From Micromonospora haikouensis (GTDB lineage: Bacteria; Actinomycetota; Actinomycetes; Mycobacteriales; Micromonosporaceae), in NCBI RefSeq assembly GCF_900091595.1, contig NZ_FMCW01000013.1, positions 1 to 64,000 on the forward strand: a stretch of 64,000 bases of DNA, read 5' to 3'. The position numbers were made by a program, and so were the translations under genes. The notes beneath the pieces were generated by a model that was not told the origin of the DNA, did no database searches, and saw only the letters and a list, made by a program, of their open reading frames with translations. Of the stretch, positions 9,287 through 17,976 are shown one piece after another; the first letter of the stretch is position 1, and each line of letters opens with the position of its first letter.

Positions 9287-9312
9287 GACGGGCCCGCCGG
9301 GCGGGCCCGTCG
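9287..9312 (+). terminator. 26-bp perfect palindrome between transport and catabolic genes
   Basis: Two exact 13-bp arms (cgacgggcccgcc and its complement) form a strong GC hairpin with no T tract. It lies inside an otherwise tightly coupled operon, so it may be a partial terminator or an RNA-stability element that sets the transporter:enzyme ratio. Function is inferred. Confidence 0.5.
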
Positions 9313-9370
9313 CGAGGCAGACCCACGAGCCGGGCACCCCGGCCGACGTTCTATCCCTTCAGGAGTTCCG

Positions 9371-10696
9371 GTGACTGAGCGCATCACGTCCGTAGCAACC
9401 ATCGACGTACGATTCCCCACCTCCCGGCACCGCGACGGGTCGGACGCGATGAACCCGTTCCCGGACTACTCCGCGGCGTACGTGATCCTGCGGACCTCGT
9501 CGGGCGCCACGGGCTACGGCCTCGTCTTCACGGTGGGCCGCGGCACCGAGATCCAGGTCGCGGCCGTGCAGTCGCTCGCCCCGATGGTGGTCGGCCAGTC
9601 GGTCGACGAGCTGACCGCCGACCCGGGCGCGCTGGCCCGCCGGCTCGTCGGCGACAGCCAGATCCGCTGGCTGGGCCCGGAGAAGGGCGTCGTGCACATG
9701 GCCGCCGGCGGCCTGGTCAACGCCGTGTGGGACCTCGCCGCCCGGCGGGCGGGCAAGCCGCTGTGGAAGCTGCTCGCCGACCTCACCCCGGAGCAGCTCG
9801 TCGCGCAGGTCGACTTCCGCTACCTGCGCGACGCCCTCACCGAGGACGAGGCGCTCACGCTGCTGCGCGAGGCCGCCGACGGCCGGGCCGAACGCGAGGG
9901 CCGGCTGCTCGCCGAGGGCTACCCGGCGTACACCACGACCCCCGGCTGGCTCGGCTACGACGACGAGAAGCTGGCCCGGCTCTGCGCCGAGGCGGTGCGC
10001 GACGGGTACGGGCTGATCAAGCTCAAGGTCGGCGGGAACCTGGCCGACGACGTCCGCCGGATGGGCATCGCCCGGGCGGCCGTCGGGCCGGACGTGCGCA
10101 TCGCGGTCGACGCCAACCAGATCTGGGGCGTGCCGGACGCGATCCGGTGGATGCGCGAGCTGGCCGCGTTCGACCCGTACTGGATCGAGGAGCCGACGTC
10201 GCCGGACGACGTGCTCGGGCACGCCGCCGTGCGCAAGGCCCTGGCCCCGGTGAAGGTGGCCACCGGCGAGCACGTGCACAACGCGGTGATGTTCAAGCAG
10301 CTCCTGCAGGCCGACGCCGTCGACGTGGTGCAGATCGACGCGTGCCGGGTAGCCGGGGTCAACGAGAACCTGGCGATCCTGCTGCTCGCCGCGAAGTTCG
10401 GGGTGCCGGTCTGCCCGCACGCGGGCGGGGTGGGGCTCTGCGAGCTGGTGCAGCACCTGGCCATGTTCGACTTCGTCGCGCTCAGCGGCAGCACCGAAAA
10501 CCGGTCCATCGAGTACGTCGACCACCTGCACGAGCACTTCGTGGATCCGGTACGCATCAGCGGCGGGCGGTACCTGGCGCCCACCGCACCGGGGATGAGC
10601 GCGGAGATCGTCGCGGCGTCCGTGACCGACTTCCGCTACCCGGACGGGCCGCAGTGGACGCGCCGGCCGGCGGCGGCGGGAGCACCGACGTCATGA
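9371..10696 (+). CDS. L-fuconate dehydratase (enolase superfamily, FucD-like)
   Basis: The protein is 441 aa and should convert L-fuconate to 2-keto-3-deoxy-L-fuconate. The mandelate-racemase-group barrel motifs are all present: LIKLKVGG (the KxK base), DANQIWG (first metal Asp), [10 protein letters not shown] (metal Glu), ATGEHVHN (third Glu) and CPHAGGVGL (His partner). The long, closed N-terminal capping domain and the 441-aa length fit FucD rather than smaller dehydratases. The GTG start has AGGAG 5 nt upstream. It overlaps the lactonase gene by 4 bp. Confidence 0.87.
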   Translation: MTERITSVATIDVRFPTSRHRDGSDAMNPFPDYSAAYVILRTSSGATGYGLVFTVGRGTEIQVAAVQSLAPMVVGQSVDELTADPGALARRLVGDSQIRWLGPEKGVVHMAAGGLVNAVWDLAARRAGKPLWKLLADLTPEQLVAQVDFRYLRDALTEDEALTLLREAADGRAEREGRLLAEGYPAYTTTPGWLGYDDEKLARLCAEAVRDGYGLIKLKVGGNLADDVRRMGIARAAVGPDVRIAVDANQIWGVPDAIRWMRELAAFDPYWIEEPTSPDDVLGHAAVRKALAPVKVATGEHVHNAVMFKQLLQADAVDVVQIDACRVAGVNENLAILLLAAKFGVPVCPHAGGVGLCELVQHLAMFDFVALSGSTENRSIEYVDHLHEHFVDPVRISGGRYLAPTAPGMSAEIVAASVTDFRYPDGPQWTRRPAAAGAPTS

Positions 10697-11598
10697 TCAT
10701 CGACGCGCACCACCACCTGTGGCGGCCGGAGCGCGGCTACACCTGGCTCGACGAGCCCGAACTTGCGGCCATCCGCCGGCCGTTCACCCCGGCGGACCTG
10801 ACCGCCGAGCTCACCGCGGCCGGCGTGAGCGGCACCGTGCTGGTGGAGGGCGGCCGCTGCCACCCCGACGAGGCCGCCGAGTTCCTCGGCTACGCCGCCG
10901 ACACCCCGGCGATCCTCGCGGTGGTGGCCTGGCTCGACGTCGCGGCCGGCGACGTGGCCACCACCGTCGAGCGCTACCGCGGGCTGCGGGGCGGTGAATA
11001 CCTGGCCGGGGTGCGCTCGCAGGTGCAGGGCGAGGCGGACCCCGACTACCTCGACCGGCCCGACGTGCGGCGCGGGCTCGCCGAGATCGCCGCCGCCGGG
11101 CTCGTGTTCGACCTGGTGATCCGCGCCGACCAGCTGCCGGCGGCGGCCCGGGCCGCCCGGGCGGTGCCGCAGCTGCGGTTCGTGCTCGACCACCTCGGCA
11201 AGCCCCGGATCCACGAGGGCGAGGCGGGCCTGCGCAGCTGGCGTGGGCCGCTGGCCGACCTGGCCGCCTGCCCCAACGTCACCGCCAAGCTGTCCGGCCT
11301 GGTCACCGAGGCCGGGCCGGACTGGACGCCGGACGACCTGCGCCCGTTCGTCGAGGTGGCGGTCGAGGAGTTCGGGCCGCAGCGGCTGATGTTCGGCTCC
11401 GACTGGCCGGTCTGCCTGCTCCGGTCGGACTACGCCGGCGTGGCCCGGGCGTTGGCGGCGGCGCTGCCCCCGCTGTCGGCCCCGCAACGGCACGAGATCC
11501 TCGCCGGCACCGCCGTGCGCGCCTACGACCTGGCGCGGCGGGTCGCGCAGCTCCCCCCGGCGCCGGCCGGGGAGCCACACCCCACCGGAAAGGCATGA
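10693..11598 (+). CDS. L-fuconolactonase-like amidohydrolase (COG3618)
   Basis: The protein is 301 aa. The start [10 protein letters not shown] is the N-terminal metal/His motif of the amidohydrolase_2 lactonase group; [18 protein letters not shown] and [10 protein letters not shown] complete the TIM-barrel signature. Members hydrolyse L-fucono-, L-rhamnono- and related sugar lactones. The ATG overlaps the dehydratase stop (ATGA). Placed between dehydratase and mutarotase, the expected substrate is L-fucono-1,5-lactone; lactones of neighbouring 6-deoxysugars cannot be excluded. Confidence 0.85.
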   Translation: MIIDAHHHLWRPERGYTWLDEPELAAIRRPFTPADLTAELTAAGVSGTVLVEGGRCHPDEAAEFLGYAADTPAILAVVAWLDVAAGDVATTVERYRGLRGGEYLAGVRSQVQGEADPDYLDRPDVRRGLAEIAAAGLVFDLVIRADQLPAAARAARAVPQLRFVLDHLGKPRIHEGEAGLRSWRGPLADLAACPNVTAKLSGLVTEAGPDWTPDDLRPFVEVAVEEFGPQRLMFGSDWPVCLLRSDYAGVARALAAALPPLSAPQRHEILAGTAVRAYDLARRVAQLPPAPAGEPHPTGKA

Positions 11599-11599
11599 C

Positions 11600-11935
11600 G
11601 TGCGACGCTACGGCTGGGTGATCCGGCTGCGACCGGACCACCGCGACACCTACCTGCGGCTGCACGCCGCCGTCTGGCCCGGCGTCGAACAGACGCTGCG
11701 CGAGGCGAACATCCGCAACTACAGCATCTTCCTCCACCAGGACCTGCTGTTCGGCTACTACGAGTACGTCGGCGAGGACCACGACGCCGACCAGCGCCGC
11801 ATCGCCGATGACCCGCAGACGCGGGAGTGGTGGAAACTGACCGACCCGTGCCAGGAGTCGCTCGCCGAGCCCGGCTCAGGGCACTGGTGGGCCCCGATGC
11901 ACGAGGTCTGGCACCTGACCGAGGAGGCGTCGTGA
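11600..11935 (+). CDS. 6-deoxysugar mutarotase, RhaM (COG3254) family
   Basis: The protein is 111 aa, the usual size for the family. It interconverts alpha and beta anomers so that the dehydrogenase receives the right one. RLHAAVWPGV places His22 where the catalytic His of E. coli RhaM lies, and the C-terminal half keeps the paired Trp residues (EWWKL, HWWAPM). It begins with GTG, the G sitting two bases after the lactonase stop, and overlaps the next gene by 4 bp. Although named for rhamnose, its location suggests it acts on L-fucose here. Confidence 0.85.
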   Translation: MRRYGWVIRLRPDHRDTYLRLHAAVWPGVEQTLREANIRNYSIFLHQDLLFGYYEYVGEDHDADQRRIADDPQTREWWKLTDPCQESLAEPGSGHWWAPMHEVWHLTEEAS

Positions 11936-12957
11936 ACCGCAGCGCGCAGTACGTCGGCGACAACACCTTCGTCGTCGCCGAGGCCGACCCCGTGCCGCCC
12001 GGCCCCGGCCAGGTGCGCATCGACGTCGCGTACACCGGGATCTGCGGCACGGACCTGCACGTCGCGCACGGCGCGATGGACCGGCGGGTCCGGGTGCCCG
12101 CGGTGATCGGCCACGAGATGGCCGGCCGCATCGCCGAGGTCGGCGCAGGCGTCGAGGGGTATCGGGTGGGTGAACCGGTGACCGTCATGCCGCTGGACTG
12201 GTGCGGCGAGTGTCCCGCCTGCCGCGCGGGCCACACCCACATCTGTCACCGCCTCAACTTCGTCGGCATCGACTCGCCCGGCTCGATGCAGCGCTCCTGG
12301 ACGGTGCCCGCGCGGCTGCTGGTGCCGCTGCCCGCGGACCTGCCGCTGACCCACGCCGCGCTGGTCGAGCCGACCGCGGTCGCCGTGCACGACGTGCGGC
12401 GCTCCCGGCTCACCGCCGGCGAACACGCGGTGGTCATCGGCGCCGGCCCGGTCGGGCTGCTCATCGGCACGGTCGCCAGGGCGATCGGGGCCGAGGTGAC
12501 GGTGCTCGAACTCGACCCGCACCGCCGCGAGCTCGCCGCCGAGCTCGGGCTGCGCACCCTGGACCCGGCGGCGGTCGACGTCGTGCGGCACGTCCACGAG
12601 GCGACCGGCGGGGCCGGCGCCGCCGTGGTGTTCGAGGTGTCCGGCTCCGCCGCCGGGGTCCGCACGGCGACCGACCTGCTCGCCGTGCGCGGCCGGCTGG
12701 TGGTCGTGGCGATCCACCCCACCCCGCCGGCGGTGGACCTGCACCGCGTCTTCTGGCGCGAGCTGGAGCTGATCGGCGTGCGGGTGTACGAGCGCGACGA
12801 CTACGCCGAGGCCGTCCGGCTGGTGCACGGCGGGCAGGTGCCCGCCGAGCGGCTCATCACCCGGATCGTGCCGTTGACCGAGGTGGCCGAGGCGTTCCGG
12901 GCGCTCGCCGCCGGTGGCGAGGTGAAGGTCCTCGTGGACTGTGGAGGTGCGGCGTGA
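11932..12957 (+). CDS. Zinc-dependent medium-chain dehydrogenase, fucose pathway
   Basis: The protein is 341 aa. GICGTDLH and GHEMAGR carry the catalytic-zinc Cys and His. DWCGECPACRAGHTHIC supplies the four structural-zinc Cys. VIGAGPVGLL is the NAD(P) loop, and the LELD that follows ends in an acidic residue suggesting NAD preference. GAGGAGG precedes the GTG start, which overlaps the mutarotase stop. Two dehydrogenases are needed in the oxidative L-fucose route; this one may oxidise L-fucose to the lactone or 2-keto-3-deoxy-L-fuconate at C4. The order cannot be set from sequence alone. Confidence 0.85.
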   Translation: MNRSAQYVGDNTFVVAEADPVPPGPGQVRIDVAYTGICGTDLHVAHGAMDRRVRVPAVIGHEMAGRIAEVGAGVEGYRVGEPVTVMPLDWCGECPACRAGHTHICHRLNFVGIDSPGSMQRSWTVPARLLVPLPADLPLTHAALVEPTAVAVHDVRRSRLTAGEHAVVIGAGPVGLLIGTVARAIGAEVTVLELDPHRRELAAELGLRTLDPAAVDVVRHVHEATGGAGAAVVFEVSGSAAGVRTATDLLAVRGRLVVVAIHPTPPAVDLHRVFWRELELIGVRVYERDDYAEAVRLVHGGQVPAERLITRIVPLTEVAEAFRALAAGGEVKVLVDCGGAA

Positions 12958-13715
12958 ACCCGTTCGACCTGAGCGGCCGGCTGGCCGTGGTGACCGGCTG
13001 CCGGCGCGGGATCGGCCTGGCGATGGCGGAGGCCCTGGCCGCGGCCGGCGCCGACATCGTCGGCGTCAGCGCGGCGCTGGAGGAGTCCGGCAGCGAGGTC
13101 GGCCGGCGGGTGACGGCCCACGGCCGGTCGTTCGAGGCGTACCGGACGGACCTGTCCGACCGCGTGGCCGTCCGCGCGCTCGCCGAGCGGCTCGGGCAGC
13201 TGCCCAGACCGGTCGACATCCTGGTCAACAACGCCGGCACGATCCGCCGCGCCCCCGCCGCCGAGCACTCCGAGCAGGACTGGGACCACGTGCTGGAGGT
13301 CAACCTGTCCGCCCCGTTCCTGCTCGCCCGGGAGATCGGCCGGGAGATGGTCCGGCGCGGCAGCGGGAAGATCATCTTCACGGCGTCGATGCTGAGTTTC
13401 CAGGGCGGCGTGACGGTGCCGGGCTACGCGGCGGCGAAGTCGGCGATCGCCGGCCTGACCCGGGCGCTGGCCAACGAGTGGGCCCCGCACGGGGTCAACG
13501 TCAACGCGATCGCGCCGGGCTACATCGGCACCGACAACACCCGGGCGCTGCGCGAGCAGCCGGAGCGCAACCGGGCGATCCTGGAGCGGATCCCGGCCGG
13601 TCGGTGGGGTCGGCCCGACGACATCGCCGGGGCCACCGTCTTCCTCGCCTCCGACGCGGCGGCGTACGTCAACGGGGCCGTCATCCCGGTCGACGGGGGC
13701 TGGCTCGCGCGCTGA
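12954..13715 (+). CDS. KduD-like SDR, probable 2-keto-3-deoxy-L-fuconate dehydrogenase
   Basis: The protein is 253 aa, a classical SDR: TGCRRGIG cofactor loop (residues 14-21), NNAG at 92-95, Ser145, Tyr158 and Lys162 as the catalytic set. It closely resembles the KduD group (IFTASMLSFQGG; VPVDGGW-type ending). It is the last gene of the operon and starts with GTG overlapping the previous stop, with GGAGG upstream. Context suggests oxidation of 2-keto-3-deoxy-L-fuconate; it could instead be the first L-fucose dehydrogenase. No hydrolase for the final diketo acid follows. Confidence 0.85.
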   Translation: MNPFDLSGRLAVVTGCRRGIGLAMAEALAAAGADIVGVSAALEESGSEVGRRVTAHGRSFEAYRTDLSDRVAVRALAERLGQLPRPVDILVNNAGTIRRAPAAEHSEQDWDHVLEVNLSAPFLLAREIGREMVRRGSGKIIFTASMLSFQGGVTVPGYAAAKSAIAGLTRALANEWAPHGVNVNAIAPGYIGTDNTRALREQPERNRAILERIPAGRWGRPDDIAGATVFLASDAAAYVNGAVIPVDGGWLAR

Positions 13716-13741
13716 GCCGCCGAGGGCCGCAAGGCCGTGGT

Positions 13742-13772
13742 GCCGGGCCGGGGGCGTCGCCCCCGGCCCGGC
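13742..13772. terminator. Bidirectional terminator hairpin
   Basis: A 14-bp perfect GC stem (GCCGGGCCGGGGGC) with a GTC loop lies between the convergent ends of the fucose operon and the GH43 gene at 13778. Confidence 0.75.
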
Positions 13773-13777
13773 GTCTG

Positions 13778-15859
13778 TCACGGGGTGGTCAGGTCGAACC
13801 GGCGGACGGTGACCGCGCCGCCGAGCGCCTGGGTGGCGTAGTTGAAGATCGCGAACCGGTAGCCCATGAAGAACTGCCAGGCGTTGTTCAACGTCAGCGC
13901 GTTGCCCAGCGGGACGAAGTTCACCCCGTCGGTGCTGTAGGAGAAGGACGCCTGCCGCCCGCTGCCGGGCCTGATGTCGGCCTTGGCCCGCAACCAGATC
14001 CGGCCGCCGCTGACCGCCGCGCTGGCGATCTCGGTGCCGGTGCTGGTGGTCCGCCAACTGCTGTCCATGGTGAGGCCGTTGGTCATCACCACCCGGGTGG
14101 CCCCGTTGTCCCGGCGTACGCCGATCCAGGCCGAGGAGTCGCGGAGCATGGCCAGCCCGGAGCGGTCGCCGTCGCGCATGGTCGAGTAGTCCAGCTCGAT
14201 GGTGGCCGTGGAGGTGGGCCCCTGGATGCGCCGGGTCGCGGTGTTACGGGCGCTGTAGAGGTCGTTGGTGACCGTGGCCGTCTGCAGGCGCAGGCCGCTG
14301 CCGGCCGACCACTTCGTGTTGTCCGGGTTGTGGTTCCACTCCCAGTGCGGGCTCAGCGTCGTGCTGGTGAAGGTGTCCGCGCCGGTCATCGGCGCGACCG
14401 GGCGGGCCGGCAGCGGCGACGGGTAGCTGCTGCCCCAGGCGCCGTTGACGGTCTGGATCTGCGGCCAGCCGTCGGCCGTCCAGGTGATCGGCGCGAGCGC
14501 CGGCACCCGGCCACCCGGGTACGCGTCGACGAACGCCATGTAGTACCACTGGCCGTTCTGGGTCTGCACCAGGCCGCCCTGGTGCGGCACGCCGCCGCCG
14601 GAGATCGGGCCGGGCATGTTCAGCAGCACCTGGCGCGTCTCGTACGGGCCCCAGGGGCTGGTCGAGCGCAGGATGTACTGCCCGTTGGCCGGCTTGGTGA
14701 CGAAGATGTAGTAGTAGCCGTTGCGCTTGTAGAACCGCGAGCCCTCCAGCGTGCCGATGTTCGACGGCGTGGTGTACACCTGCTGCGTGCGCACCTGGCT
14801 CAGGCCGTCCGCCGACAGCTGCGCCACGTGCAGGGTGCTGTTGCCGTACGCGACGTACATCGTGTCGTTGTCGTCGACGAGCAGGCCCGCGTCGTAGTAG
14901 CAGTTGTTGATCTCGGAGCGCTTCTGCCAGGTGCCGCTGACCGAGGTCGACGTGTACACGTACGACTTGTTGAAGTCGATGCAGCCGATCCAGTAGAACG
15001 TGCCGTTGCTGGCGCGGTAGTTGAGCGTCGACGCCCAGATGCCGTTGACGTAGGCCCGGGAGGTGGAGCTGGGCAGGTCGTACTTGGTGCCGAAGTCCAG
15101 CCGGGGCACCGAGTGGCCGGCGAACTCCCAGTTGACCAGGTCGTACGAGCGCAGCACGGGCGCGCCCGGGGAGTAGTGCATGGTGGACGAGGAGAGGTAG
15201 TAGGCGTCACCGACGCGGATGATGTCGACGTCGGCGAAGTCCTGCCACAGGACCGGGTTGGTGTAGCTGGAGCCGCCCGGGTTGCCGCCGTCGCCGACGC
15301 GGACGAGCTGCCACTGCTGGTTGTTGCCGCCCCAGTCGGCGTACTGCACCACGTTGCCGCCGTCGGCGGTCGAGGCGTTCTGGATCTCCACGGCCTTGTT
15401 GGAGTGCCGGGCGATCAACCGCACGTACCCGTCCGCGGAGTCCGCCAGCCGGAACTGCTGGTTGGTGCCGTTGGCGTCCGACCACTGCACCACCGCCGCG
15501 CCGTCGGCCGTCGACGCGCCGGAGACGTCCAGCACCTTGCCCGAGTGCCGCGACTTCAGCCGGTAGTAGCCGCCACCGGAGTCCACGAACTGCCACTGCT
15601 GCCAGGCGCCGTCGTTGCGCGTCCACTGGGTGATCCGCGCCCCGTCGTTGGTCGCCTGGTTGTACAGGTCCAACGCCTTGCCGCTGTTGCGGTTCACCAA
15701 CACGTACGACGCGGTGGTGTCCACCGTCGCGGCCACGGCCGCCGACGGCACCACCGCGACGATCCCGGCGCCGAGCAGCATCGCCAGCATGGCGGCGGCG
15801 ACCCGGGGCAACCGGCCACGCCGTCGCGCGCCCGGCACGACCTGTTCGATGAGTGCCAT
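13778..15859 (-). CDS. Secreted RICIN-GH43 glycosidase with C-terminal lectin-like domain
   Basis: The protein is 693 aa. Residues 1-44 are a signal peptide (SAAVAA cut). A RICIN/CBM13 lectin follows (about 45-200; repeated NSGKALDL, HSGKVLDV, HSNKAVEI and QQW/QQF blades). The GH43 propeller comes next: FADVDIIR (base Asp), DAGLLVDD (Asp), GTLEGSRFY (acid Glu). The last 190 residues are a concanavalin-like beta-sandwich as in beta-xylosidase-type GH43 enzymes. AAGGAGGG precedes the ATG. Two operators lie in its promoter. The lectin DNA is almost identical to that of the esterase gene at 16116-17519. Confidence 0.9.
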   Translation of the reverse strand: MALIEQVVPGARRRGRLPRVAAAMLAMLLGAGIVAVVPSAAVAATVDTTASYVLVNRNSGKALDLYNQATNDGARITQWTRNDGAWQQWQFVDSGGGYYRLKSRHSGKVLDVSGASTADGAAVVQWSDANGTNQQFRLADSADGYVRLIARHSNKAVEIQNASTADGGNVVQYADWGGNNQQWQLVRVGDGGNPGGSSYTNPVLWQDFADVDIIRVGDAYYLSSSTMHYSPGAPVLRSYDLVNWEFAGHSVPRLDFGTKYDLPSSTSRAYVNGIWASTLNYRASNGTFYWIGCIDFNKSYVYTSTSVSGTWQKRSEINNCYYDAGLLVDDNDTMYVAYGNSTLHVAQLSADGLSQVRTQQVYTTPSNIGTLEGSRFYKRNGYYYIFVTKPANGQYILRSTSPWGPYETRQVLLNMPGPISGGGVPHQGGLVQTQNGQWYYMAFVDAYPGGRVPALAPITWTADGWPQIQTVNGAWGSSYPSPLPARPVAPMTGADTFTSTTLSPHWEWNHNPDNTKWSAGSGLRLQTATVTNDLYSARNTATRRIQGPTSTATIELDYSTMRDGDRSGLAMLRDSSAWIGVRRDNGATRVVMTNGLTMDSSWRTTSTGTEIASAAVSGGRIWLRAKADIRPGSGRQASFSYSTDGVNFVPLGNALTLNNAWQFFMGYRFAIFNYATQALGGAVTVRRFDLTTP
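15360..15602 (-). repeat. RICIN-module repeat, copy 1
   Basis: These 243 bp match 17011-17253 at a constant offset of 1651 with two visible mismatches, inside two different enzymes. It encodes the middle and last lectin blades. Confidence 0.9.
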
Positions 15860-15912
15860 GTCCCTCCTTCGTGGACGGTCGACGGACGGCCAAGGCCGTC
15901 GACACCAACTCC

Positions 15913-15926
15913 TGTTAGCGCTCACA
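15913..15926 (-). promoter_or_regulatory. LacI-family operator 3a, TGTTAGCGCTCACA
   Basis: One of two operators 28 bp apart centre to centre, upstream of the RICIN-GH43 gene. It lies just downstream of the predicted transcription start, where a bound repressor would also block elongation. Confidence 0.68.
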
Positions 15927-15938
15927 TCGAGCACATTG

Positions 15939-15967
15939 ACTGTGGGCGATAACACTCCGGACGTCAA
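15939..15967 (-). promoter_or_regulatory. Promoter with operator 3b (TGTGGGCGATAACA) in its spacer
   Basis: TTGACG (15962-15967) and CACAGT (15939-15944) are 17 nt apart on the minus strand, with operator 15941-15954 between and over the -10. The layout is the same as at 2782-2811 and 17709-17737. Confidence 0.6.
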
Positions 15968-16115
15968 GCCGTAACATTCGCCGGGCCCTCGGTCGACGGG
16001 GCGTGGGAACGCGCACACCGCGAGCCCACCGGCGACGGCCACGGCCGGGGGCCGCCCGGCGGTCGGCATGACCCGCCGGGCGGCCCGTCACGGCCCGTTC
16101 ACTGCAACGGCCCGG

Positions 16116-17519
16116 TCACTGGAACTGCGTGATGAAGCTCCACGCCGTCGCGGGGACCCAGGTCCGGGCTCCGCTGTCGCCTCCCGCGCCGTCCTGGGGC
16201 GCGGCGATGTGGCCACCGTCGAAGGCGGCCCAGACCACCGGGTACCCCGAGCGGCAGCCGGAGTAGGTGGTGACGACGTGGGTCAGGCTGCCCGCCGACG
16301 GCTCGCGGGGCGACTGCGGGGTGCAGCCGTTGTTGGCGACGAACCGGTCGCGCAGGGCACGCCCGCTGGCGGGGTTGTCACCGATGCCGTGCACGCCCAG
16401 GTACGCGACGGGCTGGGTGCCGCCGCTGCAGCCGCTGAGCGTGCCCGGGGAGGACTGCACCACGACCGCGCGGAAGATGTTCGGGCGGGAGCAGGCCAGG
16501 GAGAAGCTCATCGCGCCGCCGTAGCTGAACCCGATGGAGAAGCGCTGGCGCGGGTTGACGCAGAGCGCCCCCTCGATCCGGCTGAGCATGTTGTCGACGA
16601 AGGTGACGTCCTCGCCGCCGGCGTTGGCCCAGCCGTTGTCGATGCCCTGCGGGGCGACGAAGATCGTGGAGTTGTTCGCCAGCCGCTGGAGCCCGTAGTA
16701 GGACCAGGTGTTGCGGTCCACGGTCTGACCGGTGTCCACGTCGACCGCCGTGCCGCCCCACCAGTGGAACCCGAAGACCAGGCGGTACGGGGTGTTCTGG
16801 TTGTAGTTGGCCGGGATCCGCAGGATGAAGGTGCGGTTCTTGCCGCCGCTGGAGATGGTGTGCGTGCCGCTGGCGATGCCCGGCGCCTTGCCGCAGCCGG
16901 CGGTGCCGTTGCCCGGCGGCGGCGTGGTCGGCGTGGTGCCGCCGTCGACGCGGACGAGCTGCCACTGCTGGTTAGACCCGTTCCAGTCGGCGTACTGGAC
17001 GACGTTCGCGCCGTCGGCGGTCGAGGCGTTCTGGATCTCCACGGCCTTGTTGGAGTGCCGGGCGATCAACCGCACGTAGCCGTCCGCGGAGTCCGCCAGC
17101 CGGAACTGCTGGTTGGTGCCGTTGACGTCCGACCACTGCACCACCGCCGCGCCGTCGGCCGTCGACGCGCCGGAGACGTCCAGCACCTTGCCCGAGTGCC
17201 GCGACTTCAGCCGGTAGTAGCCGCCACCGGAGTCCACGAACTGCCACTGCTGCTGGTTGCCGTTGTTACGCGTCCACTGGGTGATCCGCGCCCCGTCGTT
17301 CGTGGCGAGGTTGTACAGGTCCAGAGCCTTGTTGCTGTTGCGGTTGAGCAGCACGTACCAGGCGCCGGTGTCCACGGTCGCCGCGGCGGCCGGTGTCGAG
17401 TTCACCGCGACCACCGCGCCGCCCACCAGCACTGTCGCCGCGGCCGCGGCCGTGACCCGGGCCAGCCACCCGCGTCGTCGGAACGACGCGGGTGACAGGA
17501 GCCCTGCGAGAGCAACCAT
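16116..17519 (-). CDS. Secreted RICIN-linked CE1/PHB-depolymerase-type esterase
   Basis: The protein is 467 aa. The signal peptide ends at TPAAAA (about residue 45). A RICIN lectin (about 46-195) is followed by a TPTTPPP linker. The esterase domain (from about 215) has GFHWWGGTA as oxyanion region, GFSYGGA as nucleophile elbow and DGGHIAAP with the catalytic His. This domain resembles feruloyl/acetyl-xylan esterases of the LpqC/CE1 group, so it probably removes ester side groups from plant xylans that the GH43 enzymes then attack. GGAGG lies 5 nt before the ATG; a start 32 codons upstream is open but has no such site. Confidence 0.87.
   Translation of the reverse strand: MVALAGLLSPASFRRRGWLARVTAAAAATVLVGGAVVAVNSTPAAAATVDTGAWYVLLNRNSNKALDLYNLATNDGARITQWTRNNGNQQQWQFVDSGGGYYRLKSRHSGKVLDVSGASTADGAAVVQWSDVNGTNQQFRLADSADGYVRLIARHSNKAVEIQNASTADGANVVQYADWNGSNQQWQLVRVDGGTTPTTPPPGNGTAGCGKAPGIASGTHTISSGGKNRTFILRIPANYNQNTPYRLVFGFHWWGGTAVDVDTGQTVDRNTWSYYGLQRLANNSTIFVAPQGIDNGWANAGGEDVTFVDNMLSRIEGALCVNPRQRFSIGFSYGGAMSFSLACSRPNIFRAVVVQSSPGTLSGCSGGTQPVAYLGVHGIGDNPASGRALRDRFVANNGCTPQSPREPSAGSLTHVVTTYSGCRSGYPVVWAAFDGGHIAAPQDGAGGDSGARTWVPATAWSFITQFQ
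17011..17253 (-). repeat. RICIN-module repeat, copy 2
   Basis: Partner of 15360-15602 (two mismatches seen in 243 bp). Flanking lectin sequence on both sides is clearly more diverged, so the identity has sharp edges. Confidence 0.9.
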
Positions 17520-17708
17520 GTTTCCTCCAATGACGACGGTCGGACCGAACGGCCCCGAGCGAGGCGTGCCGCGACGAAACGCAGCAGCCGGGACCATCTG
17601 GTTGAGGGCGCTCACCAGGGCGCACGTGCGCCCGCTGGAGCGACATCCTGAGTCGAGACGCAGCGGTTGGCCCGCCCTCAGGCCACGTCCCGGCGCCTCG
17701 CCCTATCG

Positions 17709-17737
17709 ACTGTGAGCGATAACATCTTGTTCGTCAA
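17709..17737 (-). promoter_or_regulatory. Esterase promoter with operator TGTGAGCGATAACA
   Basis: TTGACG (17732-17737), 17 nt, CACAGT (17709-17714), with operator 17711-17724 overlapping the -10. GTTAC stands just upstream of the -35 as in the other two promoters of this type. Confidence 0.62.
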
Positions 17738-17838
17738 GTCGTAACCAACGACGCTGTTGCGTCCGCCATGCGGGGCTGCTCGCAGGGGCGATGCCCGGCC
17801 GCGCTGTTCGGTCTTGCGGCGACGTTACAGGCACGTTA

Positions 17839-17852
17839 TGTTATCGATAACA
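17839..17852. promoter_or_regulatory. LacI-family operator, perfect palindrome TGTTATCGATAACA
   Basis: This is the only fully symmetrical copy of the motif in the window and best represents the consensus. It lies 125 bp upstream of the GH43-AbfB start. Confidence 0.75.
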
Positions 17853-17976
17853 TCCAGACTGATGCATGGGTGCGCGACGATACGGCCGCCCTACGGGCCC
17901 GGCACGAGCCCCCCGGGCCACCCCTTTCCTCCTGAGTCCATCCCCGCGACGCTGCGACCAGAAAGGCCGACACACC

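Larger units (their letters stand above)
17520..17976. promoter_or_regulatory. Divergent control region with two operators
   Basis: No gene is supported. The leftward promoter/operator is at 17709-17737, and a perfect operator palindrome at 17839-17852 faces the rightward GH43-AbfB gene. GACGTTAC at 17821-17828 repeats part of the fucose-operon dyad. Confidence 0.6.

Noticed and set aside
16300-16540. Rightward small frames inside the esterase gene
   Set aside because: No start site or conserved motif; antisense to the catalytic domain.
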